Of a DNA stretch of 64,000 nucleotides, positions 50,143 to 59,542 are shown in pieces; positions within the stretch are counted from its first letter, which is position 1, and each line of letters begins with the position of its first letter. Source of the DNA: Pseudomonas sp. RC10 (GTDB lineage Bacteria > Pseudomonadota > Gammaproteobacteria > Pseudomonadales > Pseudomonadaceae). The notes beneath the pieces are model-generated. The model saw only the letters and a program-made list of their open reading frames with translations. It was not told the origin of the DNA and did no database searches. The translations under genes were made by a program, and so were the position numbers. The DNA lies in the NCBI RefSeq assembly GCF_038397775.1, contig NZ_CP151650.1, positions 6,343,001 to 6,407,000 on the forward strand, in the 5' to 3' direction.

Positions 50143-50169
50143 TTGAAATACCCGCCCCCACCCCCATAT
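50143..50169 (+). promoter_or_regulatory. Sigma-32 heat-shock promoter of hslVU
   Basis: TTGAAA (50143-50148), a 13-bp spacer and CCCCATAT (50162-50169) match the sigma-32 consensus (CTTGAA and CCCCATNT) very well. It sits about 47 bp before the hslV start and about 50 bp after the REPIN. hslVU is a classic heat-shock operon in E. coli. Confidence 0.85.
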
Positions 50170-50216
50170 GAGTTTCCATCAGGGCATTTTCGCCCCCTAG
50201 CGTGGAGACTCTCCCC

Positions 50217-50747
50217 TTGACCACCATCGTTTCAGTGCGCCGCCAAGGCAAAGTCGTCATGGCCGGTGACGGCCAGGTTTCCCTGGGCAATACCGTCATG
50301 AAAGGTAACGCCAAGAAGGTCCGCCGCCTCTACCACGGCCAGGTGATCGCCGGTTTCGCGGGCGCCACCGCTGACGCCTTCACCCTGTTCGAACGTTTCG
50401 AAGCCCAATTGGAAAAACACCAGGGGCACCTCGTGCGCGCCGCCGTCGAGCTGGCCAAAGACTGGCGGACCGACCGCTCCCTCAGCCGCCTGGAAGCCAT
50501 GCTGGCTGTCGCCAACAAAGACGCCTCCCTGATCATCACCGGCAACGGTGACGTCGTAGAACCCGAAGACGGCCTGATCGCCATGGGCTCCGGCGGCGCA
50601 TTCGCTCAGGCCGCTGCTCGCGCCCTGCTGCTGAAAACCGAATTGTCCGCGCGGGAAATCGCCGAGACCGCGCTGCACATCGCGGGCGACATTTGCGTGT
50701 TCACCAACCACAACATCACCATTGAGGAGCAGGACCTCGCCGAATAA
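50217..50747 (+). CDS. hslV: ATP-dependent protease subunit HslV
   Basis: 176 residues from a TTG at 50217, preceded by GGAGA. This start puts Thr at position 2, giving the N-terminal nucleophile [11 protein letters not shown] after Met removal; the GTG 15 bp earlier would bury it. The proteasome-beta-like core has [14 protein letters not shown] and [17 protein letters not shown]. HslV degrades proteins unfolded by HslU. It is preceded by a heat-shock promoter. Confidence 0.96.
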   Translation: MTTIVSVRRQGKVVMAGDGQVSLGNTVMKGNAKKVRRLYHGQVIAGFAGATADAFTLFERFEAQLEKHQGHLVRAAVELAKDWRTDRSLSRLEAMLAVANKDASLIITGNGDVVEPEDGLIAMGSGGAFAQAAARALLLKTELSAREIAETALHIAGDICVFTNHNITIEEQDLAE

Positions 50748-50813
50748 GCCCGACAGGCGCCGCAATTCATCGCGGCTGCCGGACTCATTCGCTCAAGAGG
50801 ACCGTTGAAAACC

Positions 50814-52151
50814 ATGTCCATGACTCCCCGTGAAATCGTCCACGAACTCAATCGCCATATCATCGGCCAGGACGATGCCAAGCGCGCCGTCGCCATCGCG
50901 CTGCGTAACCGCTGGCGCCGGATGCAGCTCCCTGAAGAGCTGCGTGTTGAAGTCACCCCGAAAAACATTCTGATGATCGGTCCGACCGGTGTCGGTAAAA
51001 CCGAGATCGCCCGCCGTCTGGCCAAGCTGGCCAACGCGCCGTTCATCAAGGTCGAAGCCACCAAGTTCACCGAAGTCGGCTACGTGGGCCGTGACGTCGA
51101 GTCGATCATTCGTGATCTGGCCGACGCCGCCATGAAGCTGCTGCGCGAACAGGAAATGACCAAGGTCCGTCATCGCGCCGAAGACGCCGCCGAAGACCGC
51201 ATCCTCGACGCCCTGCTGCCACCTGCACGCGTAGGCTTCAATGAAGACGCGGCCGGTGGCACCGATTCCAACACCCGCCAGCTGTTCCGCAAACGCCTGC
51301 GTGAAGGCCAGTTGGACGACAAGGAAATCGAGATCGAAGTCGCGGAAATGGGCGGCGTCGATATCTCCGCGCCTCCGGGCATGGAGGAGATGACCAACCA
51401 GCTGCAAAGCCTGTTTGCCAACATGGGCAAGGGCAAGAAGAAGAGCCGCAAGCTGAAGGTCAAGGACGCGCTGAAGATGGTCCGCGATGAAGAAGCGAGC
51501 CGTCTGGTCAACGACGAAGAGCTGAAAGGCAAGGCGCTGGAGGCAGTCGAGCAGCACGGCATCGTGTTCATCGATGAAATCGACAAAGTCGCCAAGCGCG
51601 GCAACGTCGGCGGCGCGGACGTCTCCCGTGAAGGTGTGCAGCGCGACCTGCTGCCGCTGATCGAAGGCTGCACGGTCAACACCAAACTGGGCATGGTCAA
51701 GACCGACCACATCCTGTTCATCGCATCCGGTGCGTTCCACCTGAGCAAGCCGAGCGATCTGGTGCCTGAGCTGCAAGGCCGTCTGCCGATTCGCGTCGAG
51801 CTGAAAGCCCTGAGCCCTCAGGATTTCGAACGCATCCTGAGCGAGCCACACGCGTCGCTGACCGAGCAATACCGCGAGCTGCTGAAGACAGAAGGCCTGA
51901 ACATCGAATTCTTGCCGGAAGGCATCAAGCGCCTGGCCGAGATTGCGTGGCAGGTGAACGAGAAGACCGAAAACATCGGTGCCCGTCGTCTGCACACCCT
52001 GCTGGAACGCCTGCTGGAAGAAGTGTCTTTCAGTGCGGGTGACCTGGCCGGCGCGCAGGATGGCGGCACGATCCAGATCGACGCGGCGTACGTCAACAGC
52101 CACTTGGGCGAGTTGGCGGAAGACGAAGATCTGTCTCGCTACATTCTTTAA
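50814..52151 (+). CDS. hslU: ATP-dependent protease ATPase subunit HslU
   Basis: 445 residues from the ATG at 50814 ([12 protein letters not shown]). AAGAGGA lies close to an in-frame TTG at 50805, so an extra three residues is possible. Walker A is [15 protein letters not shown] (about 58-72), Walker B is [14 protein letters not shown], and the pore Gly-Tyr loop GYVGRD is present. The inserted I domain (about 105-245) that contacts substrate is intact. It pairs with HslV, 66 bp after it. Confidence 0.96.
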   Translation: MSMTPREIVHELNRHIIGQDDAKRAVAIALRNRWRRMQLPEELRVEVTPKNILMIGPTGVGKTEIARRLAKLANAPFIKVEATKFTEVGYVGRDVESIIRDLADAAMKLLREQEMTKVRHRAEDAAEDRILDALLPPARVGFNEDAAGGTDSNTRQLFRKRLREGQLDDKEIEIEVAEMGGVDISAPPGMEEMTNQLQSLFANMGKGKKKSRKLKVKDALKMVRDEEASRLVNDEELKGKALEAVEQHGIVFIDEIDKVAKRGNVGGADVSREGVQRDLLPLIEGCTVNTKLGMVKTDHILFIASGAFHLSKPSDLVPELQGRLPIRVELKALSPQDFERILSEPHASLTEQYRELLKTEGLNIEFLPEGIKRLAEIAWQVNEKTENIGARRLHTLLERLLEEVSFSAGDLAGAQDGGTIQIDAAYVNSHLGELAEDEDLSRYIL

Positions 52152-52167
52152 TCAGCCCACGCCCCCC

Positions 52168-52257
52168 CTGTAGGAGTGAGCTTGCTCGCGATTGCATTGG
52201 ATCAGGTCAACACATCATTGCCTGCCCCACCCTATCGCGAGCAAGCTCACTCCTACA
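52168..52257. repeat. REPIN, family A
   Basis: CTGTAGGAGTGAGCTTGCTC at 52168 and the complement ending at 52257, between hslU and the DUF971 gene. It is the first of a run of similar elements around the pha genes. Confidence 0.92.
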
Positions 52258-52282
52258 ATGTAACGCGCAAGGCATACCGTCG

Positions 52283-52660
52283 ATGACACGCATTCCCTCC
52301 GCCATCCAGCTTCACAAAGCCTCGAAAATCCTCACGCTGAAATACGGCCCTGGTGAGGAATATCACCTGCCCGCCGAGTTCCTGCGGGTGCATTCGCCGT
52401 CCGCTGAGGTGCAGGGGCATGGCAAGCCGATTCTACAATTCGGCAAGCTGGGCGTCGGTTTGACGAAAGTGGAACCGGCCGGTCAGTACGCACTGAAATT
52501 GACCTTCGATGATGGTCATGACAGCGGTCTGTTCACGTGGGAATACCTCGAACAACTGGCACAACGTCAGGAAGCCCTTTGGGACGATTACCTGGCTGAA
52601 CTGAAAGCTGCGGGCAAATCCCGCGACCCTTCCGAGCAAGTCGTCCGACTCATGCTCTGA
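52283..52660 (+). CDS. DUF971 (gamma-butyrobetaine hydroxylase-like N-domain) protein
   Basis: 125 residues. The whole protein is one domain like the N-terminal part of gamma-butyrobetaine hydroxylase: IQLHKASKILTLKYGPGEEYHLPAE and a second block LKLTFDDGHDSGLFTWEYL. In eukaryotes this fold binds zinc through Cys/His residues, but no Cys is seen here. Bacterial versions are conserved yet uncharacterised. It is a standard neighbour of hslU in Pseudomonas. The exact role is unknown. Confidence 0.85.
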   Translation: MTRIPSAIQLHKASKILTLKYGPGEEYHLPAEFLRVHSPSAEVQGHGKPILQFGKLGVGLTKVEPAGQYALKLTFDDGHDSGLFTWEYLEQLAQRQEALWDDYLAELKAAGKSRDPSEQVVRLML

Positions 52661-52800
52661 GCTGCCGCTCTAGTCCGCGCCTTGGTGACCGATGGGCGCT
52701 TTAGGACGCACTTTCTAATTCAATCTGCTTCAATGCTCCGCGCAGCGGTCAATGACTGACCCTGCTTGCGATTTTTATAAATCTCGCGTAACCAATGATT

Positions 52801-52817
52801 CTGGCAAGCCATCTGCA
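52801..52817 (+). promoter_or_regulatory. Candidate sigma-54 (-24/-12) promoter of phaC1
   Basis: CTGGCAAGCCATCTGCA contains GG (52803-52804) and GC (52815-52816) separated by the required 10 bp and resembles TGGCAC-N5-TTGC. It lies about 195 bp upstream of phaC1. A sigma-54 promoter has been reported upstream of phaC1 in P. aeruginosa. In the rest of 52661-53012 there is one AT-rich patch (TTTTTATAAAT at 52772-52782) and no gene that I can support. Confidence 0.5.
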
Positions 52818-53012
52818 TCGGAGTTTTAGCAGAAGCCTGTCGGTGTGAACCGCAGCAGTCGCATGCAGCGCCATCGAAAAATACGGCGCCTTGCAGGAGC
52901 ATTCACACCCGTTGTGTTAATCATCGGTCACCCGAGAGCAGTGCTGGCGTTTGCCCGTGGCGTGTTTTCACAGGGATGCCAGCGCTCGTCTCAGGACAAT
53001 GGAGCGTCGTAG

Positions 53013-54692
53013 ATGAGTAACAAGAGTAATGATGATCTGCCGCGTCAAGCCTCTGAACACACCCTGGGGTTGAACCCCGTCGTCGGCTTGCGGCGCAAGG
53101 ATTTGCTCACCACGGCACGCATGGTCTTGACCCAGGCCATCAAGCAACCGATCCACAGCGCCAAGCACGTGGCCCATTTCGGGCTGGAACTGAAAAACGT
53201 GCTGCTCGGCAAATCCAGCCTGGTGCCCGACAGCGACGACCGTCGTTTCGCCGACCCGGCCTGGAGCCAGAACCCGCTTTATCGTCGCTACCTGCAAACC
53301 TACCTCGCCTGGCGCAAGGAGTTGCACGACTGGATCGACGACAGCAGCCTCTCGCAACAAGACATCAGCCGCGGCCACTTCGTGATCAACCTCATGACCG
53401 AAGCCATGTCGCCCACCAACGGCGCGGCCAACCCGGCGGCGGTCAAACGCTTCTTTGAGACGGGCGGCAAGAGCGTCCTCGATGGCCTCTCGCACCTGGC
53501 GAAGGATCTGGTGAATAACGGCGGCATGCCGAGCCAGGTCAACATGGACGCTTTCGAGGTCGGCAAAAACCTCGGTACCACCGAAGGCGCCGTGGTGTTT
53601 CGCAACGACCTGTTGGAACTGATCCAGTACAAGCCGATCACCGAGCAGGTCCACGAACGCCCTCTGTTGGTGGTGCCCCCGCAGATCAACAAATTCTATG
53701 TGTTCGACCTCAGCCAGGACAAAAGCCTGGCGCGCTTCTGCCTGCGCAACAACGTGCAGACCTTCATCATCAGTTGGCGCAACCCGACCAAGGCCCAGCG
53801 TGAATGGGGCCTGTCGACCTACATCGACGCCGTGAAAGAAGCGGTGGACGTGGTCTGCAAGATCACCGGCAGCAAGGACGTGAACATGCTGGGCGCCTGC
53901 TCCGGCGGGATCACCTGCACTGCCTTGCTCGGCCACTATGCGGCGCTGGGCGAGCAGAAGGTCAACGCGCTGACCCTGCTGGTGAGCGTGCTCGACACCA
54001 CCCTCGACACGCAGGTCGCGCTGTTCGTGGATGAGCAGACGCTGGAATCGGCCAAGCGCCATTCGTATCAGGCGGGCGTGCTGGAAGGCAAGGACATGGC
54101 CAAGGTCTTCGCCTGGATGCGCCCCAACGATTTGATCTGGAATTACTGGGTCAACAACTACCTGCTGGGCAACGAGCCGCCGGTGTTCGACATCCTGTTC
54201 TGGAACAACGACACCACGCGCCTGCCCGCCGCGTTTCACGGCGATCTGATCGAGATGTTCAAGAACAATCCGCTGATTCGTCCAAACGCGCTGGAGGTCT
54301 GCGGTACACCGATTGATCTGAAACAGGTCAAAAGTGACATCTTCTGTCTCGCAGGCACCAACGACCACATCACGCCGTGGGTGTCGTGCTACAAGTCGGC
54401 TCGACTGTTCGGCGGCAAGACCGAATTCGTGCTGTCCAACAGCGGGCATATCCAGAGCATTCTGAACCCGCCGGGCAACCCGAAGGCGCGCTACATGACC
54501 AACCCGGACCTGCCCGAAGAAGCCACTCGTTGGCAGGAGGACGCCAGCAAACACACTGATTCGTGGTGGCTGCACTGGCAGGCGTGGCAAGCCGAGCGCT
54601 CCGGCAAACTGAAAAAATCTCCCGCTACATTGGGCAACAAGGCGTATCCCGCAGGCGAAGCGTCTCCGGGCACGTATGTGCATGAGCGTTGA
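53013..54692 (+). CDS. phaC1: Class II polyhydroxyalkanoate synthase 1
   Basis: 559 residues. It polymerises (R)-3-hydroxyacyl-CoA of medium chain length on the granule surface. Cys296 in the lipase-like box GACSGG is the nucleophile; the catalytic Asp is in FCLAGTNDHITPW and the His in SNSGHIQS. N-terminal residues 1-100 fit the class II family. GGAGCG precedes the ATG. It leads phaC1-phaZ-phaC2-phaD, with a REPIN before phaZ. Confidence 0.97.
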   Translation: MSNKSNDDLPRQASEHTLGLNPVVGLRRKDLLTTARMVLTQAIKQPIHSAKHVAHFGLELKNVLLGKSSLVPDSDDRRFADPAWSQNPLYRRYLQTYLAWRKELHDWIDDSSLSQQDISRGHFVINLMTEAMSPTNGAANPAAVKRFFETGGKSVLDGLSHLAKDLVNNGGMPSQVNMDAFEVGKNLGTTEGAVVFRNDLLELIQYKPITEQVHERPLLVVPPQINKFYVFDLSQDKSLARFCLRNNVQTFIISWRNPTKAQREWGLSTYIDAVKEAVDVVCKITGSKDVNMLGACSGGITCTALLGHYAALGEQKVNALTLLVSVLDTTLDTQVALFVDEQTLESAKRHSYQAGVLEGKDMAKVFAWMRPNDLIWNYWVNNYLLGNEPPVFDILFWNNDTTRLPAAFHGDLIEMFKNNPLIRPNALEVCGTPIDLKQVKSDIFCLAGTNDHITPWVSCYKSARLFGGKTEFVLSNSGHIQSILNPPGNPKARYMTNPDLPEEATRWQEDASKHTDSWWLHWQAWQAERSGKLKKSPATLGNKAYPAGEASPGTYVHER

Positions 54693-54709
54693 TCTGGATT
54701 AACTACCAC

Positions 54710-54800
54710 CTGTAGGAGTGAGCTTGCTCGCGATGTCGTCGGAGTAGTCGATATAACACTGACTGAACTATCGCAATCGCGAGCAAGCTCACTCCTACAG
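54710..54800. repeat. REPIN, family A
   Basis: CTGTAGGAGTGAGCTTGCTC at 54710 and the complement ending at 54800, in the 241-bp gap between phaC1 and phaZ. Any transcript spanning the two genes would contain this hairpin. Confidence 0.92.
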
Positions 54801-54933
54801 GTTTTCAGGCAACTGTGAGCTCTGATTCGCCACTGACGGCAAGCATCGAACACACAGAAACCGCGCACGCGGTTTCAGGACCGGAAGACGCGCAGGACTG
54901 CTTTACCGGCGTTTAACCAACAGGGCTTCGCGC

Positions 54934-55788
54934 ATGCCGCAACCGTTCGTATTTCGCACCATCGATCTGGATGGTCACAACATCCGCACCGCAGTGCGCC
55001 CCGGCAAGAGCCATCTCACGCCGCTGCTGATTTTCAACGGCATCGGCGCCAACCTGGAGTTGGTGTTTCCGTTCGTCGATGCGCTGGACCCCGACCTCGA
55101 AGTCATCGCCTTCGACGTGCCCGGTGTTGGCGGTTCATCGACACCAAACCGTCCCTATCGCTTTCCCGGTCTGGCGAAACTGGCGGCACGGATGCTGGAT
55201 TATCTGGACTACGGACAGGTCAACGCGATTGGTGTTTCGTGGGGAGGCGCACTGGCCCAGCAGTTCGCCCACGACTACCCCGAACGCTGCAAAAAACTCG
55301 TGCTCGCGGCCACGGCGGCGGGCGCGGTGATGGTGCCGGGCAAACCGAAAGTGCTCTGGATGATGGCCAGCCCGCGTCGTTACATTCAGCCGTCGCACGT
55401 GATCCGCATCGCGCCGGACATCTATGGCGGGGCGTTTCGTCGCGATCCGAACCTGGCAGCAAACCACGCCGCGAAAGTCCGTTCCTCCGGAAAGCTCGGC
55501 TATTACTGGCAGCTGTTCGCGGGCATGGGCTGGACCAGCATTCATTGGCTGCACAAGATCCAGCAGCCGACGCTGGTGCTGGCGGGTGATGACGATCCGC
55601 TGATTCCGCTGATCAATATGCGACTGCTGGCTTGGCGTATCCCCAATGCCCAGCTACACATAATCGACGATGGTCACTTGTTTTTGATCACCCGGGCCGA
55701 AGCCGTGGCCCCCATCATCATGAAGTTTCTGCAACAGGAGCGGCAGCGCGCCGTCATGCATCCACAACCTGCACCGACCGTGCGATAA
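54934..55788 (+). CDS. phaZ: Intracellular medium-chain-length PHA depolymerase
   Basis: 284-residue alpha/beta-hydrolase. The nucleophile Ser102 is in GVSWGG, the catalytic Asp in LVLAGDDDPLIP and the His in DDGHLFLIT. Oxyanion-forming NGIGANLELVFPF is near the N-terminus. It lacks a signal peptide, as expected for a granule-bound depolymerase that recycles stored polymer. Its place between two synthases is normal in Pseudomonas. Confidence 0.96.
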   Translation: MPQPFVFRTIDLDGHNIRTAVRPGKSHLTPLLIFNGIGANLELVFPFVDALDPDLEVIAFDVPGVGGSSTPNRPYRFPGLAKLAARMLDYLDYGQVNAIGVSWGGALAQQFAHDYPERCKKLVLAATAAGAVMVPGKPKVLWMMASPRRYIQPSHVIRIAPDIYGGAFRRDPNLAANHAAKVRSSGKLGYYWQLFAGMGWTSIHWLHKIQQPTLVLAGDDDPLIPLINMRLLAWRIPNAQLHIIDDGHLFLITRAEAVAPIIMKFLQQERQRAVMHPQPAPTVR

Positions 55789-55949
55789 CCCAAGGAATAA
55801 GGGGCGCATTCGTGCCTCACATCAAAGAGAAATCGCTTCACTGACGCGTTATCGGCGGGATTGCCAGACGTGGAACAGCGCACTGCTCAGGGGAGGTCGA
55901 GCGGGGCGCCGCTGTATTTGCTGATGGCCAGACGAAGGAGTGTTGATCC

Positions 55950-57632
55950 ATGCGAGACAAACCGGCGAAGAATAGCTACCCGACGCCAGCGACCTACATC
56001 AACGCGCAAAGCGCAATCACCGGCCTGCGCGGTCGGGATCTGCTGTCGACTCTGCGCAGCGTGGCTTTGCAAGGTCTCAAGCACCCGGTTTACACGGCGC
56101 GCCATGCGATTGCCCTCGGCGGTCAGTTGGGGCGTGTGATGCTGGGCGATACGCCTCACCAGCCACACCCGAATGACACCCGCTTCAACGATCCGACCTG
56201 GACGCACAATCCGCTGTACCGTCGCGGTTTGCAGGCGTATCTGAGCTGGCAGCATCAGGTGCGCGACTGGATCGACCACAGCGACCTGCCCGAAGACGAC
56301 CGTTCTCGCGCGCAATTCATTTTCTCCCTGCTCAACGATGCACTGGCGCCGACCAACACCCTGCTCAACCCGTTGGCGGTGAAGGAGCTATTCAACTCCG
56401 GCGGCACCAGCGTGGTGAAGGGCCTGAGCCACATGCTCGACGACTTCATGCACAACAACGGCCTGCCGAGCCAGACCACCAAGGACGCGTTCGAGATCGG
56501 TCGCACCCTGGCCGTCACTCCCGGCGCCGTGGTGTTTCGCAACGAGCTGCTGGAGCTGATCCAGTATTCGCCGATGAGCGAAAAGCAATACGCCCGACCG
56601 CTGCTGATCGTGCCGCCGCAGATCAACAAGTTCTACATTTTCGACCTGAGCCCCACCAACAGCTTCGTGCAGTACGCCCTGAAAAACGGCGTGCAGACCT
56701 TCATCATCAGCTGGCGCAACCCGGACGTTCGCCACCGGGAATGGGGGCTTTCCAGTTACGTGCAGGCCGCCGAGGAAGCGATGAACGTGTGCCGTGCGAT
56801 TACCGGCGCACGGGAGGTCAACCTGATGGGCGCCTGCGCGGGCGGCCTGACCATCGCAGCGCTGCAGGGCCATTTGCACGCCAAGCGACAACTGAGGCGG
56901 GTGTCGAGCGCGAGTTATCTGGTGAGCTTGTTGGACAGCGAAATTGAAAGCCCAGCGACGCTGTTCATCGACGAACAAACCCTCGAAGCCGCCAAGCGCC
57001 GCTCCTATCAGCGTGGCGTGCTCGACGGTCGCGAGATGGCCAAGGTCTTTGCGTGGATGCGCCCCAACGATCTGATCTGGACGTACTGGGTGAACAACTA
57101 CCTGCTGGGCAAGGCGCCGCCGCCGTTCGACATCCTTTACTGGAACAACGACAGCACGCGCCTCCCCGCCGCGCTGCACGGCGATCTGCTGGACTTCTTC
57201 AAGCACAACCCGCTGACCCGTCCGGGTGGACTGGAAGTGTGCGGCACACCCATCGATCTGCAGAAAGTGACGGTGGACAGTTTCAGCGTCGCGGGCATCA
57301 ACGACCACATCACGCCGTGGGACGTGGTCTACCGCTCGACCTTGCTGCTCGGCGGCAATCGGCGCTTCCTGCTGTCGAACAGCGGCCACGTACAGAGCAT
57401 CCTCAATCCGCCCGGCAACCCCAAGGCGAACTTCGTTGAGAACGGCAAGCTCAGCAGTGATCCCCGCGCCTGGTATTACGACGCCCAGCGCACGGACGGC
57501 AGTTGGTGGCCGAGTTGGCTGAGCTGGATTCAAGAGCGCTCGGGCGCGCAGCGCGAAACGCTGATGGCGCTGGGCAATCAGAATTACCCGCCGATGGAGG
57601 CGGCGCCCGGGACGTATGTCAGAGTTCGCTAG
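55950..57632 (+). CDS. phaC2: Class II polyhydroxyalkanoate synthase 2
   Basis: 560 residues, closely similar to phaC1 along its whole length (shared blocks FAWMRPNDLIW and NDHITPWD). The nucleophile Cys is in GACAGG, where phaC1 has GACSGG. The His is in SNSGHVQS. GAAGGAGTG lies upstream of the ATG. The 160-bp gap from phaZ holds no terminator that I can see, so co-transcription with phaZ is possible. Confidence 0.96.
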   Translation: MRDKPAKNSYPTPATYINAQSAITGLRGRDLLSTLRSVALQGLKHPVYTARHAIALGGQLGRVMLGDTPHQPHPNDTRFNDPTWTHNPLYRRGLQAYLSWQHQVRDWIDHSDLPEDDRSRAQFIFSLLNDALAPTNTLLNPLAVKELFNSGGTSVVKGLSHMLDDFMHNNGLPSQTTKDAFEIGRTLAVTPGAVVFRNELLELIQYSPMSEKQYARPLLIVPPQINKFYIFDLSPTNSFVQYALKNGVQTFIISWRNPDVRHREWGLSSYVQAAEEAMNVCRAITGAREVNLMGACAGGLTIAALQGHLHAKRQLRRVSSASYLVSLLDSEIESPATLFIDEQTLEAAKRRSYQRGVLDGREMAKVFAWMRPNDLIWTYWVNNYLLGKAPPPFDILYWNNDSTRLPAALHGDLLDFFKHNPLTRPGGLEVCGTPIDLQKVTVDSFSVAGINDHITPWDVVYRSTLLLGGNRRFLLSNSGHVQSILNPPGNPKANFVENGKLSSDPRAWYYDAQRTDGSWWPSWLSWIQERSGAQRETLMALGNQNYPPMEAAPGTYVRVR

Positions 57633-57663
57633 AAGCACCACGGACTCTTGCTGAACGTTGCTC

Positions 57664-57754
57664 CTGTAGGAGTGAGCTTGCTCGCGATAGCGGTGTGTCT
57701 CTGAACACATTCAAACCTGACGAATCGCTTTCGCGAGCAAGCTCACTCCTACAG
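57664..57754. repeat. REPIN, family A, between phaC2 and phaD
   Basis: CTGTAGGAGTGAGCTTGCTC at 57664 and the complement ending at 57754. The pairing extends outward by four more bases on both sides (GCTC/GAGC, 57660-57758), the longest stem of the set. Confidence 0.92.
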
Positions 57755-57793
57755 GAGCATTCGAATACCTCAGTGCCGAATTAAGAAGACCGG

Positions 57794-58408
57794 ATGAAGA
57801 CCCGCGACCGCATACTCGAATGCGCTCTGCTGCTGTTCAATCAGCAAGGCGAGCCCAACGTTTCAACCCTGGAAATCGCCAACGAACTGGAGATCAGCCC
57901 CGGCAACCTCTACTACCACTTTCACGGCAAGGAGCCGTTGGTGATGCAGCTGTTCGAGCGCTTCCAGTCCGAGCTCGCGCCGCTGCTCGACCCACCTGCC
58001 GATGCGCGCCTGGACGCCGAGGATTACTGGCTGTTTCTGCACCTGATCGTCGAGCGTTTGTCCCATTACCGTTTTCTGTTCCAGGACCTGTCGAACCTCG
58101 CCAGCCGCCTGCCGAAACTCGCACGGGGCATTCGCAATCTGCTCAATGCGATCAAACGCACCCTCGCCTCACTGCTGGCGCGGTTGAAGGCCGAAGGGCA
58201 AGTCACCAGCGACACGCAAGCCCTGGGACAGTTGGTGGAACAGATCACGATGACGCTGCTGTTCTCGCTGGATTACCAACGCATCCTCGACCGAGAGGGT
58301 GAAACTCGGGTGGTGGTGTACCAGATCATGATGCTCGTCGCGCCGCACCTGAAACCGGGCGCGAGGCATGCGGCGGAGCGGTTGGCTTTGCATTATCTCG
58401 AAGACTAA
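57794..58408 (+). CDS. phaD: TetR-family regulator PhaD
   Basis: 204 residues. The N-terminal helix-turn-helix is MKTRDRILECALLLFNQQGEPN, then TLEIANELEISPGNLYYHFHGKEPLVMQLF, the TetR DNA-binding motif. The remaining helical part is the ligand-binding domain. PhaD activates the pha genes in P. putida, probably with a CoA-linked ligand. It follows phaC2, with the REPIN at 57664 between them. Confidence 0.94.
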   Translation: MKTRDRILECALLLFNQQGEPNVSTLEIANELEISPGNLYYHFHGKEPLVMQLFERFQSELAPLLDPPADARLDAEDYWLFLHLIVERLSHYRFLFQDLSNLASRLPKLARGIRNLLNAIKRTLASLLARLKAEGQVTSDTQALGQLVEQITMTLLFSLDYQRILDREGETRVVVYQIMMLVAPHLKPGARHAAERLALHYLED

Positions 58409-58422
58409 ATCGGGGCTTTTGA

Positions 58423-58582
58423 TTCTGGCCGAAGGCCGTAGGAGTTGGCTTGCCTGCGATCTGGTGCGCAGCACCAGCAAAATCCCCTAACCCGTTGTAC
58501 CTGACACAGTCGAGGTGTCAGGTTTTGCTGCCGGTGCCCGCCAGATCGCAGGCAAGCCAACTCCTACGGCCTGCGGCCAGAA
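58423..58582. repeat. REPIN, family D
   Basis: Long imperfect palindrome. TTCTGGCCGAAGGCCGTAGG at 58423 pairs with the end at 58582, and the inner REP arms are GTAGGAGTTGGCTTGCCTGC and its complement. It differs from the family A elements around it. It lies between phaD and the convergent phaF terminator. Confidence 0.85.
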
Positions 58583-58600
58583 GCGTGTTCGGCGTGAAAA

Positions 58601-58634
58601 TAAAAAACCCGACCTGCTCTCACAGATCGGGCTT
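58601..58634 (-). terminator. Rho-independent terminator of phaF
   Basis: On the - strand GCCCGATCTGTGAGAGCAGG folds back with CGGGTTTTTTA after it. The stem has one internal mismatch region, and a run of six T follows. It lies 20 bp beyond the phaF stop. Confidence 0.8.
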
Positions 58635-58653
58635 CGGTCCAATCAGCCGTAAA

Positions 58654-59532
58654 TCAGGACTGGCTGGAAGGTGTCGACGCGGCGGAATTGGTCGACGGTG
58701 CAGCGGCGGATGCGGACGGTGCCGAGGTGGCAGGCGATGCGCTGGCGGTGGTTGCAGCAGGGGTGGACGCTGCGGCCGGTTTGGCGGCTGCGGCGGGCTT
58801 CGGTGCTGCGGGTTTCTTGGCAGCGGCTGGCTTTTTCGCAGCGGCAGGTTTGGTCGCTGCAGGCTTCGCGGCCGGTTTCGCTGCTGCTGGTTTCGCAGCC
58901 GGTTTCGCAGCGGCCTTCGGCGCCGGTTTCGCAGCAACGGTATTCGCCTTGGCGGCGGTGGACGCAGCGGCTTTCGACGCGGCGGCTACCGGCTTGGCGG
59001 CGGCCTTGGCCGCTGTTTTTGCGACCGCCGGTTTGGCCGCTGCGGTTTTGCTGGCGGCAGCGCTTGCGGGTTTGGCGGCGGTTTTCGTGGCAGGTTTCGC
59101 CGCTGCCGTTTTCGACGCCGAAGGCACCGAGGCGCCCGTCAGTTTTTCGATTTGCTTGGTCAGCAGATCAACTTTGCTGTGCAGGGCTTTGACTTCGTTG
59201 CGGCTCGGTACACCCAAGCGAGAAATCGCGCTGTTCAGACGCTTGTCGAAAGCCCCCTCCAGTTCGCCCCATTTGCCCAGCGCCAGGTCCTTCACGTCAC
59301 CGACGCGGGACTTGGTCGAAACCTTGGCCGTGTCGACGGTTTTACCGACGGTGGCCTTGGTTTCTTTCTCGGCTTTTTCGCCGTCTTTCACCAGCGTTTC
59401 GAAAAGCTTACTGCCGTCATTGCTGATCTTCGAGTAAGCGCCTAAACCAGCCAGCCAGATTTGGCGGGAGTATTTCTCCACTTCACCAATCCAGGAGCTG
59501 CCTTCTTTTTCAGTTTTCTTTTTGCCAGCCAT
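58654..59532 (-). CDS. phaF: Granule-associated phasin PhaF with histone-like tail
   Basis: 292 residues from the ATG at 59532 with AAGGAGAG upstream; the in-frame ATG at 59568 has no such site. Residues about 1-140 form the phasin domain (WIGEVEKYSRQIWLAGLGAYSKI) that coats PHA granules. From about 145 the protein is a histone H1-like tail of AAKPA/AAKPAA repeats, rich in Lys and Ala, which binds DNA and helps share granules between daughter cells in P. putida. The low-complexity tail makes frame-shifted long ORFs on the other strand. Confidence 0.95.
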   Translation of the reverse strand: MAGKKKTEKEGSSWIGEVEKYSRQIWLAGLGAYSKISNDGSKLFETLVKDGEKAEKETKATVGKTVDTAKVSTKSRVGDVKDLALGKWGELEGAFDKRLNSAISRLGVPSRNEVKALHSKVDLLTKQIEKLTGASVPSASKTAAAKPATKTAAKPASAAASKTAAAKPAVAKTAAKAAAKPVAAASKAAASTAAKANTVAAKPAPKAAAKPAAKPAAAKPAAKPAATKPAAAKKPAAAKKPAAPKPAAAAKPAAASTPAATTASASPATSAPSASAAAPSTNSAASTPSSQS

Positions 59533-59542
59533 CCCGCTCTCC

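Noticed and set aside
50793..52103. Long reading frames on the opposite strand of hslU, and likewise of phaC1, phaC2, maeB, argS and priA.
   Set aside because: Each mirrors a conserved gene with complete motifs, has no ribosome binding site of its own and shows no family resemblance.
58688..59437. Ala/Gly/Val-rich frames and regular short repeats opposite phaF that could pass for a repeat protein or array.
   Set aside because: They are the complement of the AAKP repeats of the PhaF tail. The repeat unit is codon-based and degenerate, not CRISPR-like.
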